Origin: Anaerocolumna cellulosilytica
GTDB taxonomy: Bacteria; Bacillota; Clostridia; Lachnospirales; Lachnospiraceae
DNA length: 64,000 bases
NCBI RefSeq assembly: GCF_014218335.1
Contig: NZ_AP023367.1
Coordinates: forward strand, 2,481,501 to 2,545,500
Direction of reading: 5' to 3'
Positions 17,545-24,979 of this stretch are shown here, piece by piece; the stretch's first letter is position 1, and every line of letters starts with the position of its first letter. A program made the position numbers and the translations under genes. Below the pieces are notes generated by a model that worked only from the letters and a program-made list of their open reading frames with translations, was not told the DNA's origin and did no database searches.

Positions 17545-17679
17545 ATGGTTATTGAAAAAGGAAACGAATCCGATATTGAAGAACTTGCTTTACTTTATGA
17601 CGAGCTGAATGATTATCTTGCAAAAGGAATCAATTATCCAGGGTGGAAAAAAGCATTTATCCTACTCGCTTATAGATAA
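17545..17679 (+). pseudogene. GNAT acetyltransferase N-terminal relic
   Basis: An ATG at 17545 opens MVIEKGNESDIEELALLYDE and continues LNDYLAKGINYPGWKK before running into unrelated residues and a stop at 17677. The segment is the standard N-terminal strand and helix pair of a small GNAT family. The acetyl-CoA-binding half is absent. Confidence 0.7.
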
Positions 17680-17713
17680 AGTGTAGAGTCTTTTTTGTAA
17701 GAAAGGGCAGAAT

Positions 17714-18127
17714 ATGAAGCAAAACAAAATTATCTGGGTTGTACTTGAGGTAATTGTATTAGCAATTATCTTGCTGCTGGGATTTACAGTTTTGAATACG
17801 GAATATCTGTTTGCATGGCTTGCTCATAATTGGGCATTTTATATGCTTCTAGGATTCATTGCACTTTCCTTTCTATTATTAAACAAGCAATATGTTTCTC
17901 TATGCATGACTGCTGGAATCATAACCGGTATATTTATAGGGAATTATCTTGGGAGATTTATAAAAGGAGTCAACGTATCAAAGATTGTTGAGGACATGAA
18001 TACAGAAGAGATATACAGGCTCAGACACAACCCGGGCTTTGAAATATGGATTGGAATAATTCTTATATTCATAGTCATAGGAAGTATTATACAGATAACT
18101 ATTTCAAAAAAACATGTAAACAGTTAA
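17714..18127 (+). CDS. small integral membrane protein
   Basis: 137 residues with four probable transmembrane helices: about 7-25, 38-54, 58-80 and 110-130. It starts MKQNKIIWVVLEVIVLAIIL. The loop between the third and fourth helices is charged (KIVEDMNTEEIYRLRHNPGF). I do not recognise the family and there is no catalytic motif. AGAAAGGGCAG precedes the ATG. It follows a relic and is not clearly in an operon. Confidence 0.6.
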   Translation: MKQNKIIWVVLEVIVLAIILLLGFTVLNTEYLFAWLAHNWAFYMLLGFIALSFLLLNKQYVSLCMTAGIITGIFIGNYLGRFIKGVNVSKIVEDMNTEEIYRLRHNPGFEIWIGIILIFIVIGSIIQITISKKHVNS

Positions 18128-18273
18128 AAGACGGTAAGGTATGAGGTAAGTCTTAAGTCATAAAAGTAAATGGGGGATATTTTAGATTTAGTAAAAACTA
18201 AAAAGAAACATATAGTTGCCATATAAGTTAGTATCTTTAAGTTCTTTTGAAATTATAATAGTTTAATTACACA

Positions 18274-18302
18274 TTGCAATATAAAGATATCTGTGTTATA
18301 TT
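18274..18302 (+). promoter_or_regulatory. sigma-A-type promoter of a small gene
   Basis: TTGCAA at 18274-18279 and TATATT at 18297-18302 are separated by 17 bases. Transcription would start near 18309, 40 bases before the 43-codon gene at 18349. The 146 bases between 18128 and 18273 hold nothing recognisable. Confidence 0.55.
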
Positions 18303-18348
18303 AATTAAAATATGCATATTTTAGTAAAAGTGAAAGGAGGATAAAAAT

Positions 18349-18480
18349 ATGAAATTTAATAAACAAAATCAACAGAATAGTAATGGTATTATTAGGAATT
18401 ATATCAATCAATTTTATATGGAATCATGCTGTCCGGCATATATGTTAAAATCTATCTTCCTTGAGGAAGTGCATAGTTAA
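18349..18480 (+). CDS. 43-residue small protein of unknown function
   Basis: This short frame begins MKFNKQNQQNSNGIIRNYIN and ends KSIFLEEVHS, with a CC pair at residues 27-28 (MESCCPAYML). GAAAGGAGG at 18332-18340 lies 8 bases before the ATG, a near-ideal ribosome site. A promoter lies upstream and a terminator about 130 bases downstream, so it looks like a complete one-gene unit. No family is recognised. It could be a real small protein, a peptide precursor, or the front of a decayed gene. Confidence 0.5.
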   Translation: MKFNKQNQQNSNGIIRNYINQFYMESCCPAYMLKSIFLEEVHS

Positions 18481-18606
18481 GAGACGTAGAATATAAACTT
18501 CTGACCGCATGAAATAAATCGTGCATCAGAACTTAATTTAGATAACATAAGGAGTACCTTATTCTAAAATATTCTGAAATTAATATATAAGCAGTAATTA
18601 TACATT

Positions 18607-18639
18607 AAGAAGCCCGATTTTGAATTAGGCTTCTTTTTT
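18607..18639 (+). terminator. rho-independent terminator
   Basis: AAGAAGCC (18607-18614) pairs with GGCTTCTT (18627-18634) around a 12-base loop, followed by a run of T to 18639. It ends the transcript of the 43-codon gene. The 3' region before it contains a second hairpin (TTCTGA...TCAGAA, near 18500-18533). Confidence 0.8.
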
Positions 18640-18671
18640 ATGTTTTTGAGCCAATACTTGGAGGTGTTTTT

Positions 18672-18857
18672 ATGAGTAAACTTAGAGAAACCGTATGTTT
18701 ATATTATATTTCTGCCGGGGCGTGTAAAAAAGGTAGAGAAGCCAGTCATAATGGCTATTGCCAAAAGTGTGATAAATACTACCCCAGAGCAAGAGTTAGA
18801 CATTTGAATCAAAAGAAGAAAAAATTAAATGAAATAAGAAAAAAAGAGGAATATTAA
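18672..18857 (+). CDS. Cys-rich small protein next to RtcB
   Basis: 61 residues. Four cysteines are spaced as in a zinc ribbon: Cys9 in ETVCLYY, Cys18 in GACKKG and a CxxC pair in GYCQKCDKYYPR. The C terminus is highly basic (NQKKKKLNEIRKKEEY), consistent with RNA binding. The stop codon is directly followed by the ATG of rtcB, so the two are translationally coupled. I infer an accessory role in RNA repair, but no function is established to my knowledge. A GGAGG site precedes the ATG. Confidence 0.7.
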   Translation: MSKLRETVCLYYISAGACKKGREASHNGYCQKCDKYYPRARVRHLNQKKKKLNEIRKKEEY

Positions 18858-20069
18858 ATGAATAAAATAACAGGAAAATGCAATACAGCAATTATTTATA
18901 CAGAAGTTTTAGAAGAAACGGCACGAAAACAAATTCAGACCTTGTGTAACCAGGAATTTATAAAGGAATCTAAAATACGGATAATGCCGGATGTCCATGC
19001 CGGTGCCGGTTGTACTATTGGCACAACAATGACAATAACTGATAAGATTGTACCAAATCTTGTTGGTGTTGATATTGGATGCGGTATGGAAACAATCAGA
19101 ATTAAAAACAAACATCTTGAATTAGAAAAACTTGACAAATTAATATACGAAAGAATACCATCCGGTTTTGGTATACGTGAAACTCCCCATAAATATAATG
19201 AGGAGATTGATTTAAACCAGCTTAGATGTTTACAGACAGGTAAATTAAATATTAATAGGGCACAAAAAAGTTTAGGAACTCTAGGAGGTGGAAATCATTT
19301 TATAGAAGTGAATAAGGATGAGGAAGGAAACATGTATCTTATTATTCACTCTGGCAGCAGACATTTAGGATTAGAAATAGCCACTTTTTATCAAGAAGAA
19401 GCATATCGTTCTTTACATGGGAATTCTCAAGCTGATATAGCACAATTAATTGAGGAATACAAGCAGGCAGGGCGAGAAAAAGAGATTGAGCAGGCGGTAG
19501 AGAGCATGAAAAAGGAGTTGCATATGGATATACCTAAACCACTCTCATATGCAACCGGGCAACTTTTTGAAGATTATATTCATGACATGAAGATTATTCA
19601 GCAATTTGCCATGTTAAACCGGAAGGCTATGATGTGTGAATTAATAAAAGGCATGAAGTTAAAGGTGGAGGAGGAGTTTACCACGATTCACAACTATATA
19701 GATACTGAACAGATGATACTACGTAAAGGTGCAGTTTCAGCAAAAGCAGGGGAGCAAATATTAATTCCCATTAATATGAGGGACGGTTCACTTATTTGTA
19801 TCGGAAAAGGAAACGAAGAATGGAATTTTTCTGCACCACATGGTGCTGGAAGATTAATGTCTAGAAGCGCAGCTAAGAATTCTTTTACAGTTTCGGAATT
19901 TAAAAAAGTAATGAAGGGAATTTATACATCCTCTGTCAATAAAGAAACTTTAGATGAATGTCCTATGGCATACAAAAGCATGGAGGATATTCTTAGTAAT
20001 ATAAAGGAAACCGTAGAGTTAGTAAAAGTAATTAAACCCATCTATAATTTTAAGGCCGGTGCGGAATAG
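18858..20069 (+). CDS. rtcB: RtcB-type RNA ligase (3'-phosphate/5'-OH)
   Basis: 403 residues, full length for the compact bacterial form. The metal-binding motifs are visible: IMPDVHAGAGCTIGTT, VGVDIGCGMET, SLGTLGGGNHFIEV and LIIHSGSRHLG. The C-terminal motif WNFSAPHGAGRLMSR contains the His that carries GMP in the ligase reaction. RtcB joins 2',3'-cyclic phosphate or 3'-phosphate RNA ends to 5'-hydroxyl ends using GTP and Mn(II), repairing or splicing tRNA and mRNA. It is coupled to the Cys-rich protein upstream. No archease gene is seen here. Confidence 0.93.
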   Translation: MNKITGKCNTAIIYTEVLEETARKQIQTLCNQEFIKESKIRIMPDVHAGAGCTIGTTMTITDKIVPNLVGVDIGCGMETIRIKNKHLELEKLDKLIYERIPSGFGIRETPHKYNEEIDLNQLRCLQTGKLNINRAQKSLGTLGGGNHFIEVNKDEEGNMYLIIHSGSRHLGLEIATFYQEEAYRSLHGNSQADIAQLIEEYKQAGREKEIEQAVESMKKELHMDIPKPLSYATGQLFEDYIHDMKIIQQFAMLNRKAMMCELIKGMKLKVEEEFTTIHNYIDTEQMILRKGAVSAKAGEQILIPINMRDGSLICIGKGNEEWNFSAPHGAGRLMSRSAAKNSFTVSEFKKVMKGIYTSSVNKETLDECPMAYKSMEDILSNIKETVELVKVIKPIYNFKAGAE

Positions 20070-20090
20070 GAATCACACTATTCATTGCGG

Positions 20091-20345
20091 GATTACAAGA
20101 ATATATGGGCAGAAATAAATACTTACCGCAGTGCAGACCAAGAGATATTACTAAATATCCGTAATGGAGGTTTTCAGAAGGAGGATGGCGGATATAGTAA
20201 TGAATTCTATGAATTATTAGCAGACTATGAAAAAACGGCTGAATTATGCGGCAAATAATACCCTTTTACCGATGAACCAAACTATAAGCGAATTGAAGAA
20301 GTTGTAATGTATGTCAATGAAAAGGTAGTAAAAGGCGAGATATAA
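20091..20345 (+). pseudogene. relic of an unrecognised protein with an in-frame stop
   Basis: One frame reads DYKNIWAEINTYRSADQEIL, then SNEFYELLADYEKTAELCGK, a TAA at 20256, then YPFTDEPNYKRIEEVVMYVN and a final stop at 20343. The composition is protein-like on both sides of the internal stop, so this is a decayed coding region. I do not recognise the family. The rest of the 20070-20470 gap shows nothing else. Confidence 0.5.
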
Positions 20346-20470
20346 AGTTATCCTATCTTTTTTTTGAAAGGAGGCTTTAGCGGATTGACAATGCTTTGTA
20401 ATAGGAGTATCTTTAGATGTAAATATAAGGAATACAAAACAACTATGAAATAATGCAAAGGAGAAAAATA

Positions 20471-21472
20471 GTGAAGGAATTATCTATAACCACCAATCTC
20501 AGGGTACGGACCTATCTATATAATGCATATGTTGAAAGTATAATCAGTAATCTTCCAGGGTATGAAGCTTGGTTTCATAATAATTATATACAATTGGCAT
20601 ATTATAAAAAAAATAATATTAGTGTACTTGAATATTTATCTGGAAGCATATTCGGATGTGTGCCAATGCTAAAGAATAAATCTTATGAAGACATTATGAC
20701 TCTAAAACAGGAAGACGACAAAATACACGAAAAATTTCAGGCGTGGATTGAAAGTGGAAGTTACATATATACTTTTCTAGATGAATTTTATGTCCCAGAA
20801 CGCTCAGCCTACTCAAAATTTAATTATATTCATGATGTGTTAATATACGGTTATGATACTAAAAGAAGGGTATATATGCTGACTGGTTATAATTATCAGG
20901 CCCAATATGTAAAAAGTGAAATAAACTTTGATAACATGATAAAAGCATTTCAAAATGATAGTCCATGTTTAATAGAAATACAAACTAATGATATAAACTA
21001 TAGCTTTAATTTTGATAACTTCAAAACTATGTTAGTTGAATATAGGAATGGTAGTAATAGTAGAGATACGATTGAAATGTACCTGGATATGGATTCCTAT
21101 AATGATACATTTTATGACGATAAATTAGATCATTATGCATATTATGGAATTCAGATATATGAGGGGGTATTAGAATATTTAAGCAATATGCAAATAAAGG
21201 AAGAAGACCTGGATTATCGAATGTTTTATTTGATTTATGAGCATAAAAAAAATATGAAACTTCGAATGGACTATCTTATTAAGGTGAAAAATATGAGGCT
21301 TGCTGATAATATCTTTGATGAATTGATAAATAAGAGTCAGCTTATGTTAAACGTAGCTATAAAATATAAAATGACCTTCAATCCTATATTACTTGATAAT
21401 CTAAAAAGGTATATATGGGAGATTCAAGAAGAAGAAAAGAAAGTTTTAGATAAAATTATAGGAATTATATAA
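20471..21472 (+). CDS. BtrH_N/C39-like protein of biosynthetic-cluster type
   Basis: 333 residues. The middle part (YTFLDEFYVPERSAYSKF, then YIHDVLIYGYDTKRR and YMLTGYN) has the pattern I associate with BtrH_N or C39-peptidase-like proteins encoded near non-ribosomal peptide or butirosin-type pathways; the His and Asp of HDVLIYGYD would be part of a papain-like site. An obvious catalytic Cys is not in its usual position, so it may be non-catalytic. The GTG at 20471 is chosen because AAAGGAG lies 7 bases before it. No carrier-protein or synthetase gene is nearby, but an Sfp-type transferase lies 1.7 kb downstream. Confidence 0.5.
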   Translation: MKELSITTNLRVRTYLYNAYVESIISNLPGYEAWFHNNYIQLAYYKKNNISVLEYLSGSIFGCVPMLKNKSYEDIMTLKQEDDKIHEKFQAWIESGSYIYTFLDEFYVPERSAYSKFNYIHDVLIYGYDTKRRVYMLTGYNYQAQYVKSEINFDNMIKAFQNDSPCLIEIQTNDINYSFNFDNFKTMLVEYRNGSNSRDTIEMYLDMDSYNDTFYDDKLDHYAYYGIQIYEGVLEYLSNMQIKEEDLDYRMFYLIYEHKKNMKLRMDYLIKVKNMRLADNIFDELINKSQLMLNVAIKYKMTFNPILLDNLKRYIWEIQEEEKKVLDKIIGII

Positions 21473-21629
21473 TTGGTGTGTAGAATGAAACAGTAGGTGT
21501 TCTCTTGGTTGGCTATGTATACAGATTATTATTGGAAGAAATCAGACAGTATGTATTGTAGGTATATTAATTATGCCATAATAAGTTTATTCTCTCTTTT
21601 CATAGGTTGGAATACTGAAAAAATTAGTC

Positions 21630-21673
21630 GTATATCCTTTTGTTTTGAGTTATAATAGAACAAAAGGATATAC
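21630..21673. repeat. perfect 15-bp inverted repeat with TATAAT in the loop
   Basis: GTATATCCTTTTGTT (21630-21644) is exactly complementary to 21659-21673. The 14-base spacer contains TATAAT at 21651-21656, and TTTTTAT follows the second arm. It may be a terminator hairpin for the gene ending at 21472 or an operator over a promoter for the gene at 21714. The sequence alone does not decide. Confidence 0.65.
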
Positions 21674-21713
21674 TTTTTATAAGAAATGTTATCTAAAGAT
21701 TGGAGTTGTTTTT

Positions 21714-22379
21714 ATGCCAATAGAGAATTATGGGGTTTTAAAGGGAATTGTTCTTAATGGGAAGGAAGAAAGAGACTATAACAAACCTCATTATCAAATC
21801 CACATTAGGGGTGAAAAGAATACAAATTACCGTGCAGCAATTAATGTAATGTCAGGTCCGAAACATATGGGTTCTAAGGTATTATATTATGCAGAGGAAG
21901 AATTTGTGAGTCCTGTTTTAGAAAAGCTAAACAGTCTAAAGTATGGATTTACGCCTATCAATAAGAAAAATGAGACGTTGGCACTGGATTATATCCGTGG
22001 CAGCATTATTAGCAACCCTGCTAAAATGAAACCTCTGCCTCATGATAAAGCCGGAAAAGATAATGACTTGAACGATTATTTGCATAAATATGTAGATAGG
22101 GCAATGCAGGAAAAAAAACCTTCCTCCACTATTTATGTATACGGCTCTTTATTTTTGTCAAAAGGTGAAACAGATGACATATTTCATTTCGCACCCCCCA
22201 TTGGCATTCACAACATCCATATGAATCAAGGAAATGACAGGAAAGGACCATGGGTAAAAGATAACGGTATATGGCAGGACGGTGGCATCTTAATACAGAT
22301 GAGGAGTCATTGGATTGGAATATTTCTGGCATTCCAGACTCAAGCCTGGTGTACAGATGATTATGGGCATCCTGTATAA
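21714..22379 (+). CDS. YukJ/DUF2278-family protein
   Basis: About 221 residues. It starts MPIENYGVLKGIVLNGKEER; HYQIHI, NYRAAINVMS, IYVYGSLF, GIHNIHMNQGN and DGGILIQMRSHWIGIFLAFQ are the hallmarks of YukJ (DUF2278) proteins. The family is cytosolic and uncharacterised, about 220 residues long, so this copy is complete. The ATG at 21714 follows TTGGAG; the frame open from 21645 runs back into the inverted repeat and is unlikely to be used. Confidence 0.82.
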   Translation: MPIENYGVLKGIVLNGKEERDYNKPHYQIHIRGEKNTNYRAAINVMSGPKHMGSKVLYYAEEEFVSPVLEKLNSLKYGFTPINKKNETLALDYIRGSIISNPAKMKPLPHDKAGKDNDLNDYLHKYVDRAMQEKKPSSTIYVYGSLFLSKGETDDIFHFAPPIGIHNIHMNQGNDRKGPWVKDNGIWQDGGILIQMRSHWIGIFLAFQTQAWCTDDYGHPV

Positions 22380-22469
22380 TCTAAAGAAAGAATTCTATAT
22401 GGGTTAGCTTTTACAAGATTGTGCCTGCTGCCCAAAGTTTGCAGGTATATGAAAGGGATAGATATTAGT

Positions 22470-22961
22470 ATGAGTAAAGACATATTATTCAAAACAGAGA
22501 ACGATGTATTTTCCTACCGTATAGGTGGAATTTTGATTCGGGACAATAAAATATTGCTGCAAAAACCAAAAAATGATGATGGTTTTTCTATCCCGGGCGG
22601 GCACGTAAATTTTGGTGAAGCCAGCTCGGAAGCTTTAATTCGAGAATTTAAAGAAGAAATCAATGCGGATATTAAAATTGAGAGGTTAGTATTTGTTGGT
22701 GAGAATTTTTTTCCATGGGGTAGGAGACCATGTCATCAAATCAGTTTATATTATGCTGTCTCTTTATGCAGTGAGGAACAGATTCCGCTTACTGGTACCT
22801 TTCAGGCAACGGATGATTTAGGAAATGAAAGAATTGATTTGGATTTTAGCTGGATTGCCTTGGATGAACTATCGGCTAAGAAGGTTTATCCAACAAATCT
22901 AATGGAGGATTTAATCTCGTTGCCGGAACAGGTAAAACATTTTATATATGTACAGGAATAA
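22470..22961 (+). CDS. NUDIX hydrolase
   Basis: 163 residues. The Nudix box is complete: GGHVNFGEASSEALIREFKE followed by EINADI, matching Gx5Ex7REUxEExGU closely. The preceding FSYRIGGILIRDNKILLQ is the usual first strand pair. The enzyme is expected to hydrolyse a nucleoside diphosphate linked to another group. I use the ATG at 22470 preceded by AAAGGGA; an upstream in-frame ATG at 22449 is possible. Substrate cannot be assigned. Confidence 0.85.
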   Translation: MSKDILFKTENDVFSYRIGGILIRDNKILLQKPKNDDGFSIPGGHVNFGEASSEALIREFKEEINADIKIERLVFVGENFFPWGRRPCHQISLYYAVSLCSEEQIPLTGTFQATDDLGNERIDLDFSWIALDELSAKKVYPTNLMEDLISLPEQVKHFIYVQE

Positions 22962-23134
22962 ATAGGAGAAACTAAAATCATACAGATATAGTAAATAAAT
23001 GTATAATTGTGTATAATATAACTGGAAGGTTGAAAGAAAAATAGATGAAGGAAAATGCCGCAATGTACAACTTTCAACACTTTTGATTTGTGGCAGTATC
23101 ATAGCATTGTCTGTGATAAACGATGAGGATAAGG

Positions 23135-23818
23135 ATGGAATTATATATACTAAATATTGAAGATGAGATAGAAGCAGCAGAATATCAACGATTATTTGAT
23201 TTTGTAACGCCTGAAAAGAAGGAAAGAATCAAAAGATTTCATTATGACAATGATAAAAAGCGTTCATTATATGGAAATGTGCTAACACGCTATCTCATTA
23301 GCAGAAGATTACATATTGATAATAAGGATATTGTCTTTGAAGCAAACGCCTATGGCAAACCTTATTTAGCAGGAAATAAGGAGCTTTATTTTAATCTTTC
23401 CCATTCCGGAAAGTGGATTTTCTGCGGTTTGGCAGAGAAAGAAATTGGAGTTGATATAGAGCGTCGTGGAAATTGCAAGGAAGACCTTGCAAAGCGATTT
23501 TTTTCAAAAGAAGAGTATAAGTACTTAATGGATACTCCTGAGGAAAAGTGGCGGCAGGTATTTTATGATATCTGGAGTTTAAAAGAAAGTTATATTAAAT
23601 ATAAAGGGTTAGGATTATCCATGCCTCTTAATTCTTTTGCATTTCATTTTGAAGGAGAGAGCGTTTCTTTACATACAGAAGATGAAGAGCAGGAGCTGCC
23701 CTTTGTAAAACGCTATACTTTCGATCCGGAATATAGTATGGCAGTTTGTTCCACAGAGCCACCAACGAATTATATAATCAGGATGCCCCTTCAAATCCTT
23801 GCAAATTGGGGAAAATAA
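23135..23818 (+). CDS. Sfp-type 4'-phosphopantetheinyl transferase
   Basis: About 227 residues, the length of the Sfp class, not of AcpS. Signature motifs are YGKPYLAGNKELYFNLSHSG (substrate loop), GVDIERR (Mg-binding Asp and Glu) and YDIWSLKESYIKYKG (WxxKE-A/S-xxK). It transfers phosphopantetheine from CoA to a serine of carrier-protein domains. No carrier protein is encoded in the window, so its targets must lie elsewhere; the BtrH_N-like gene upstream hints at a secondary-metabolite link. The start at 23135 is preferred to the ATG at 23123. Confidence 0.9.
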   Translation: MELYILNIEDEIEAAEYQRLFDFVTPEKKERIKRFHYDNDKKRSLYGNVLTRYLISRRLHIDNKDIVFEANAYGKPYLAGNKELYFNLSHSGKWIFCGLAEKEIGVDIERRGNCKEDLAKRFFSKEEYKYLMDTPEEKWRQVFYDIWSLKESYIKYKGLGLSMPLNSFAFHFEGESVSLHTEDEEQELPFVKRYTFDPEYSMAVCSTEPPTNYIIRMPLQILANWGK

Positions 23819-23905
23819 TAATAGGAAATTATGGAAGAGGATTTTTTAGACGGAAATTTCATAGAATGAAATAGCAAGAGTTTATAGGTACAAAAACAAC
23901 TTATT

Positions 23906-24002
23906 TGTGCTAAAGCACATTTGGATACACATATTTTTCTCATATTATGCTGTATAATCATGTTAAAATGATATAAAAATAAAATAAATGTGCTAAAACA
24001 CA
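23906..24002. promoter_or_regulatory. twin operator-like palindromes upstream of the pyrimidine operon
   Basis: TGTGCTAAAGCACA (23906-23919) is a perfect palindrome and TGTGCTAAAACACA (23989-24002) is a near-identical second copy. Their centres are 83 bp apart, close to eight helical turns. The second copy lies 20 bp before the -35 box. They are good candidates for a cooperative regulator, possibly the PucR protein encoded in the operon; this assignment is an inference. Confidence 0.55.
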
Positions 24003-24021
24003 GACTTTTTCAAAAAAACAC

Positions 24022-24049
24022 TTGCGTCGATTAGATTTCTGTGTATAAT
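24022..24049 (+). promoter_or_regulatory. probable promoter of the pyrimidine-catabolism operon
   Basis: TTGCGT (24022-24027) and TATAAT (24044-24049) are 16 bp apart. Transcription would start near 24056. A second TATAAT at 23953-23958 has no convincing -35 box. Confidence 0.55.
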
Positions 24050-24105
24050 ATAACTCATAATTAATTTACAGTTAATTTTAAGATATTTTATTTTAACTGA
24101 CCTTT

Positions 24106-24158
24106 AAAAGGGCAATGGTGCTTGCGTCAAGAAGCGCCACTGCCCTTTTTTTGTTTTT
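24106..24158 (+). terminator. strong terminator hairpin in the operon leader; possible attenuator
   Basis: AAAAGGGCA, one mismatch and TGGTGCTT pair with AAGCGCCA, one mismatch and TGCCCTTTT, followed by a T-rich tail to 24158. The hairpin lies after the likely promoter and only 50 bases before the first transporter gene. It would stop transcription of the operon unless overridden. A smaller hairpin (CAGTTAA at 24069, TTAACTG at 24093) precedes it. If the promoter call is wrong, it is simply the terminator of upstream transcripts. Confidence 0.75.
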
Positions 24159-24206
24159 TGTGTGAGCAAAGATTTGCATAATACATTTGAAAGGAGCCAA
24201 GTTCAT

Positions 24207-24977
24207 ATGGACAACAATATTGAGATAAAACTAGGCAACGTAGGAATGATATATCAGGCAGACAGTAATGAGGTCACGGCTTTAACCGGGGTAAGCCTGA
24301 ATATACAAAAAGGGGAATTTATCTCACTGTTAGGTCCTTCTGGATGTGGTAAAACAACGCTTCTTAGAATTGTAGCGGATTTGTTAAAATCCACTTCGGG
24401 TGAAGTACTAATAGAAGGGAATACCCCTGAAACCGCAAGGCTTGACAGGAAATATGGGATGGTTTTCCAAAGTCCTGTATTATATCAATGGCGTACTGTG
24501 AGAAAAAACATTGAGTTACCTTTAGAGCTAATGAAGGTTAAAAAAGAGGATAGAAGGGCAAGAGCTGAAAAAATGTTGGAGCTGGTTGGTTTGTCAAAAT
24601 TTGCAGATCATTATCCGCATCAGTTAAGCGGTGGTATGCAGCAACGTGTGGGAATCGCAAGAGCTTTAGCCATCCGTCCAGAAATCCTTCTAATGGATGA
24701 ACCTTTCTCTGCTTTAGATGAATTTACCAGAGAGAAACTCCATGAAGATTTACTTCGTATCTGGAGTAAAACGAACAAAACAGTTATTTTTGTAACACAT
24801 AATATCGCCGAAGCAGTATTTTTATCTGACCGTGTCTGTGTATTATCGCCCCATCCGGGCAGATTATCCGCAGTTGTTGATATTAATCTATCAAGGCCAA
24901 GAACTCAGGACATAAAGGATTCCCATGAATTCACCGCTTTAGTCTCTAAGGTAAGAAATAGTTTTGAGGGGGTTTGA
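24207..24977 (+). CDS. ABC transporter ATPase (SsuB/TauB-like)
   Basis: 256 residues. Walker A is LLGPSGCGKTTLLRI, the Q-loop is YGMVFQSPVLYQW, the ABC signature is LSGGMQQRVGIARALA, Walker B is ILLMDEPFSALDEF and the switch His is in VIFVTHN. The Q-loop and short C terminus fit the nitrate/sulfonate/pyrimidine (NMT1-type) importer class. AAGGAG before the ATG at 24207 decides the start; the GTG at 24162 is upstream of that site. It energises the importer formed with the next three genes. Confidence 0.92.
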   Translation: MDNNIEIKLGNVGMIYQADSNEVTALTGVSLNIQKGEFISLLGPSGCGKTTLLRIVADLLKSTSGEVLIEGNTPETARLDRKYGMVFQSPVLYQWRTVRKNIELPLELMKVKKEDRRARAEKMLELVGLSKFADHYPHQLSGGMQQRVGIARALAIRPEILLMDEPFSALDEFTREKLHEDLLRIWSKTNKTVIFVTHNIAEAVFLSDRVCVLSPHPGRLSAVVDINLSRPRTQDIKDSHEFTALVSKVRNSFEGV

Positions 24978-24979
24978 TT

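Noticed and set aside
1-18127. Integron-like cassette array, because genes are single and same-strand
   Set aside because: No repeated attC-like palindromes were found between the genes and no integrase gene is in the window.
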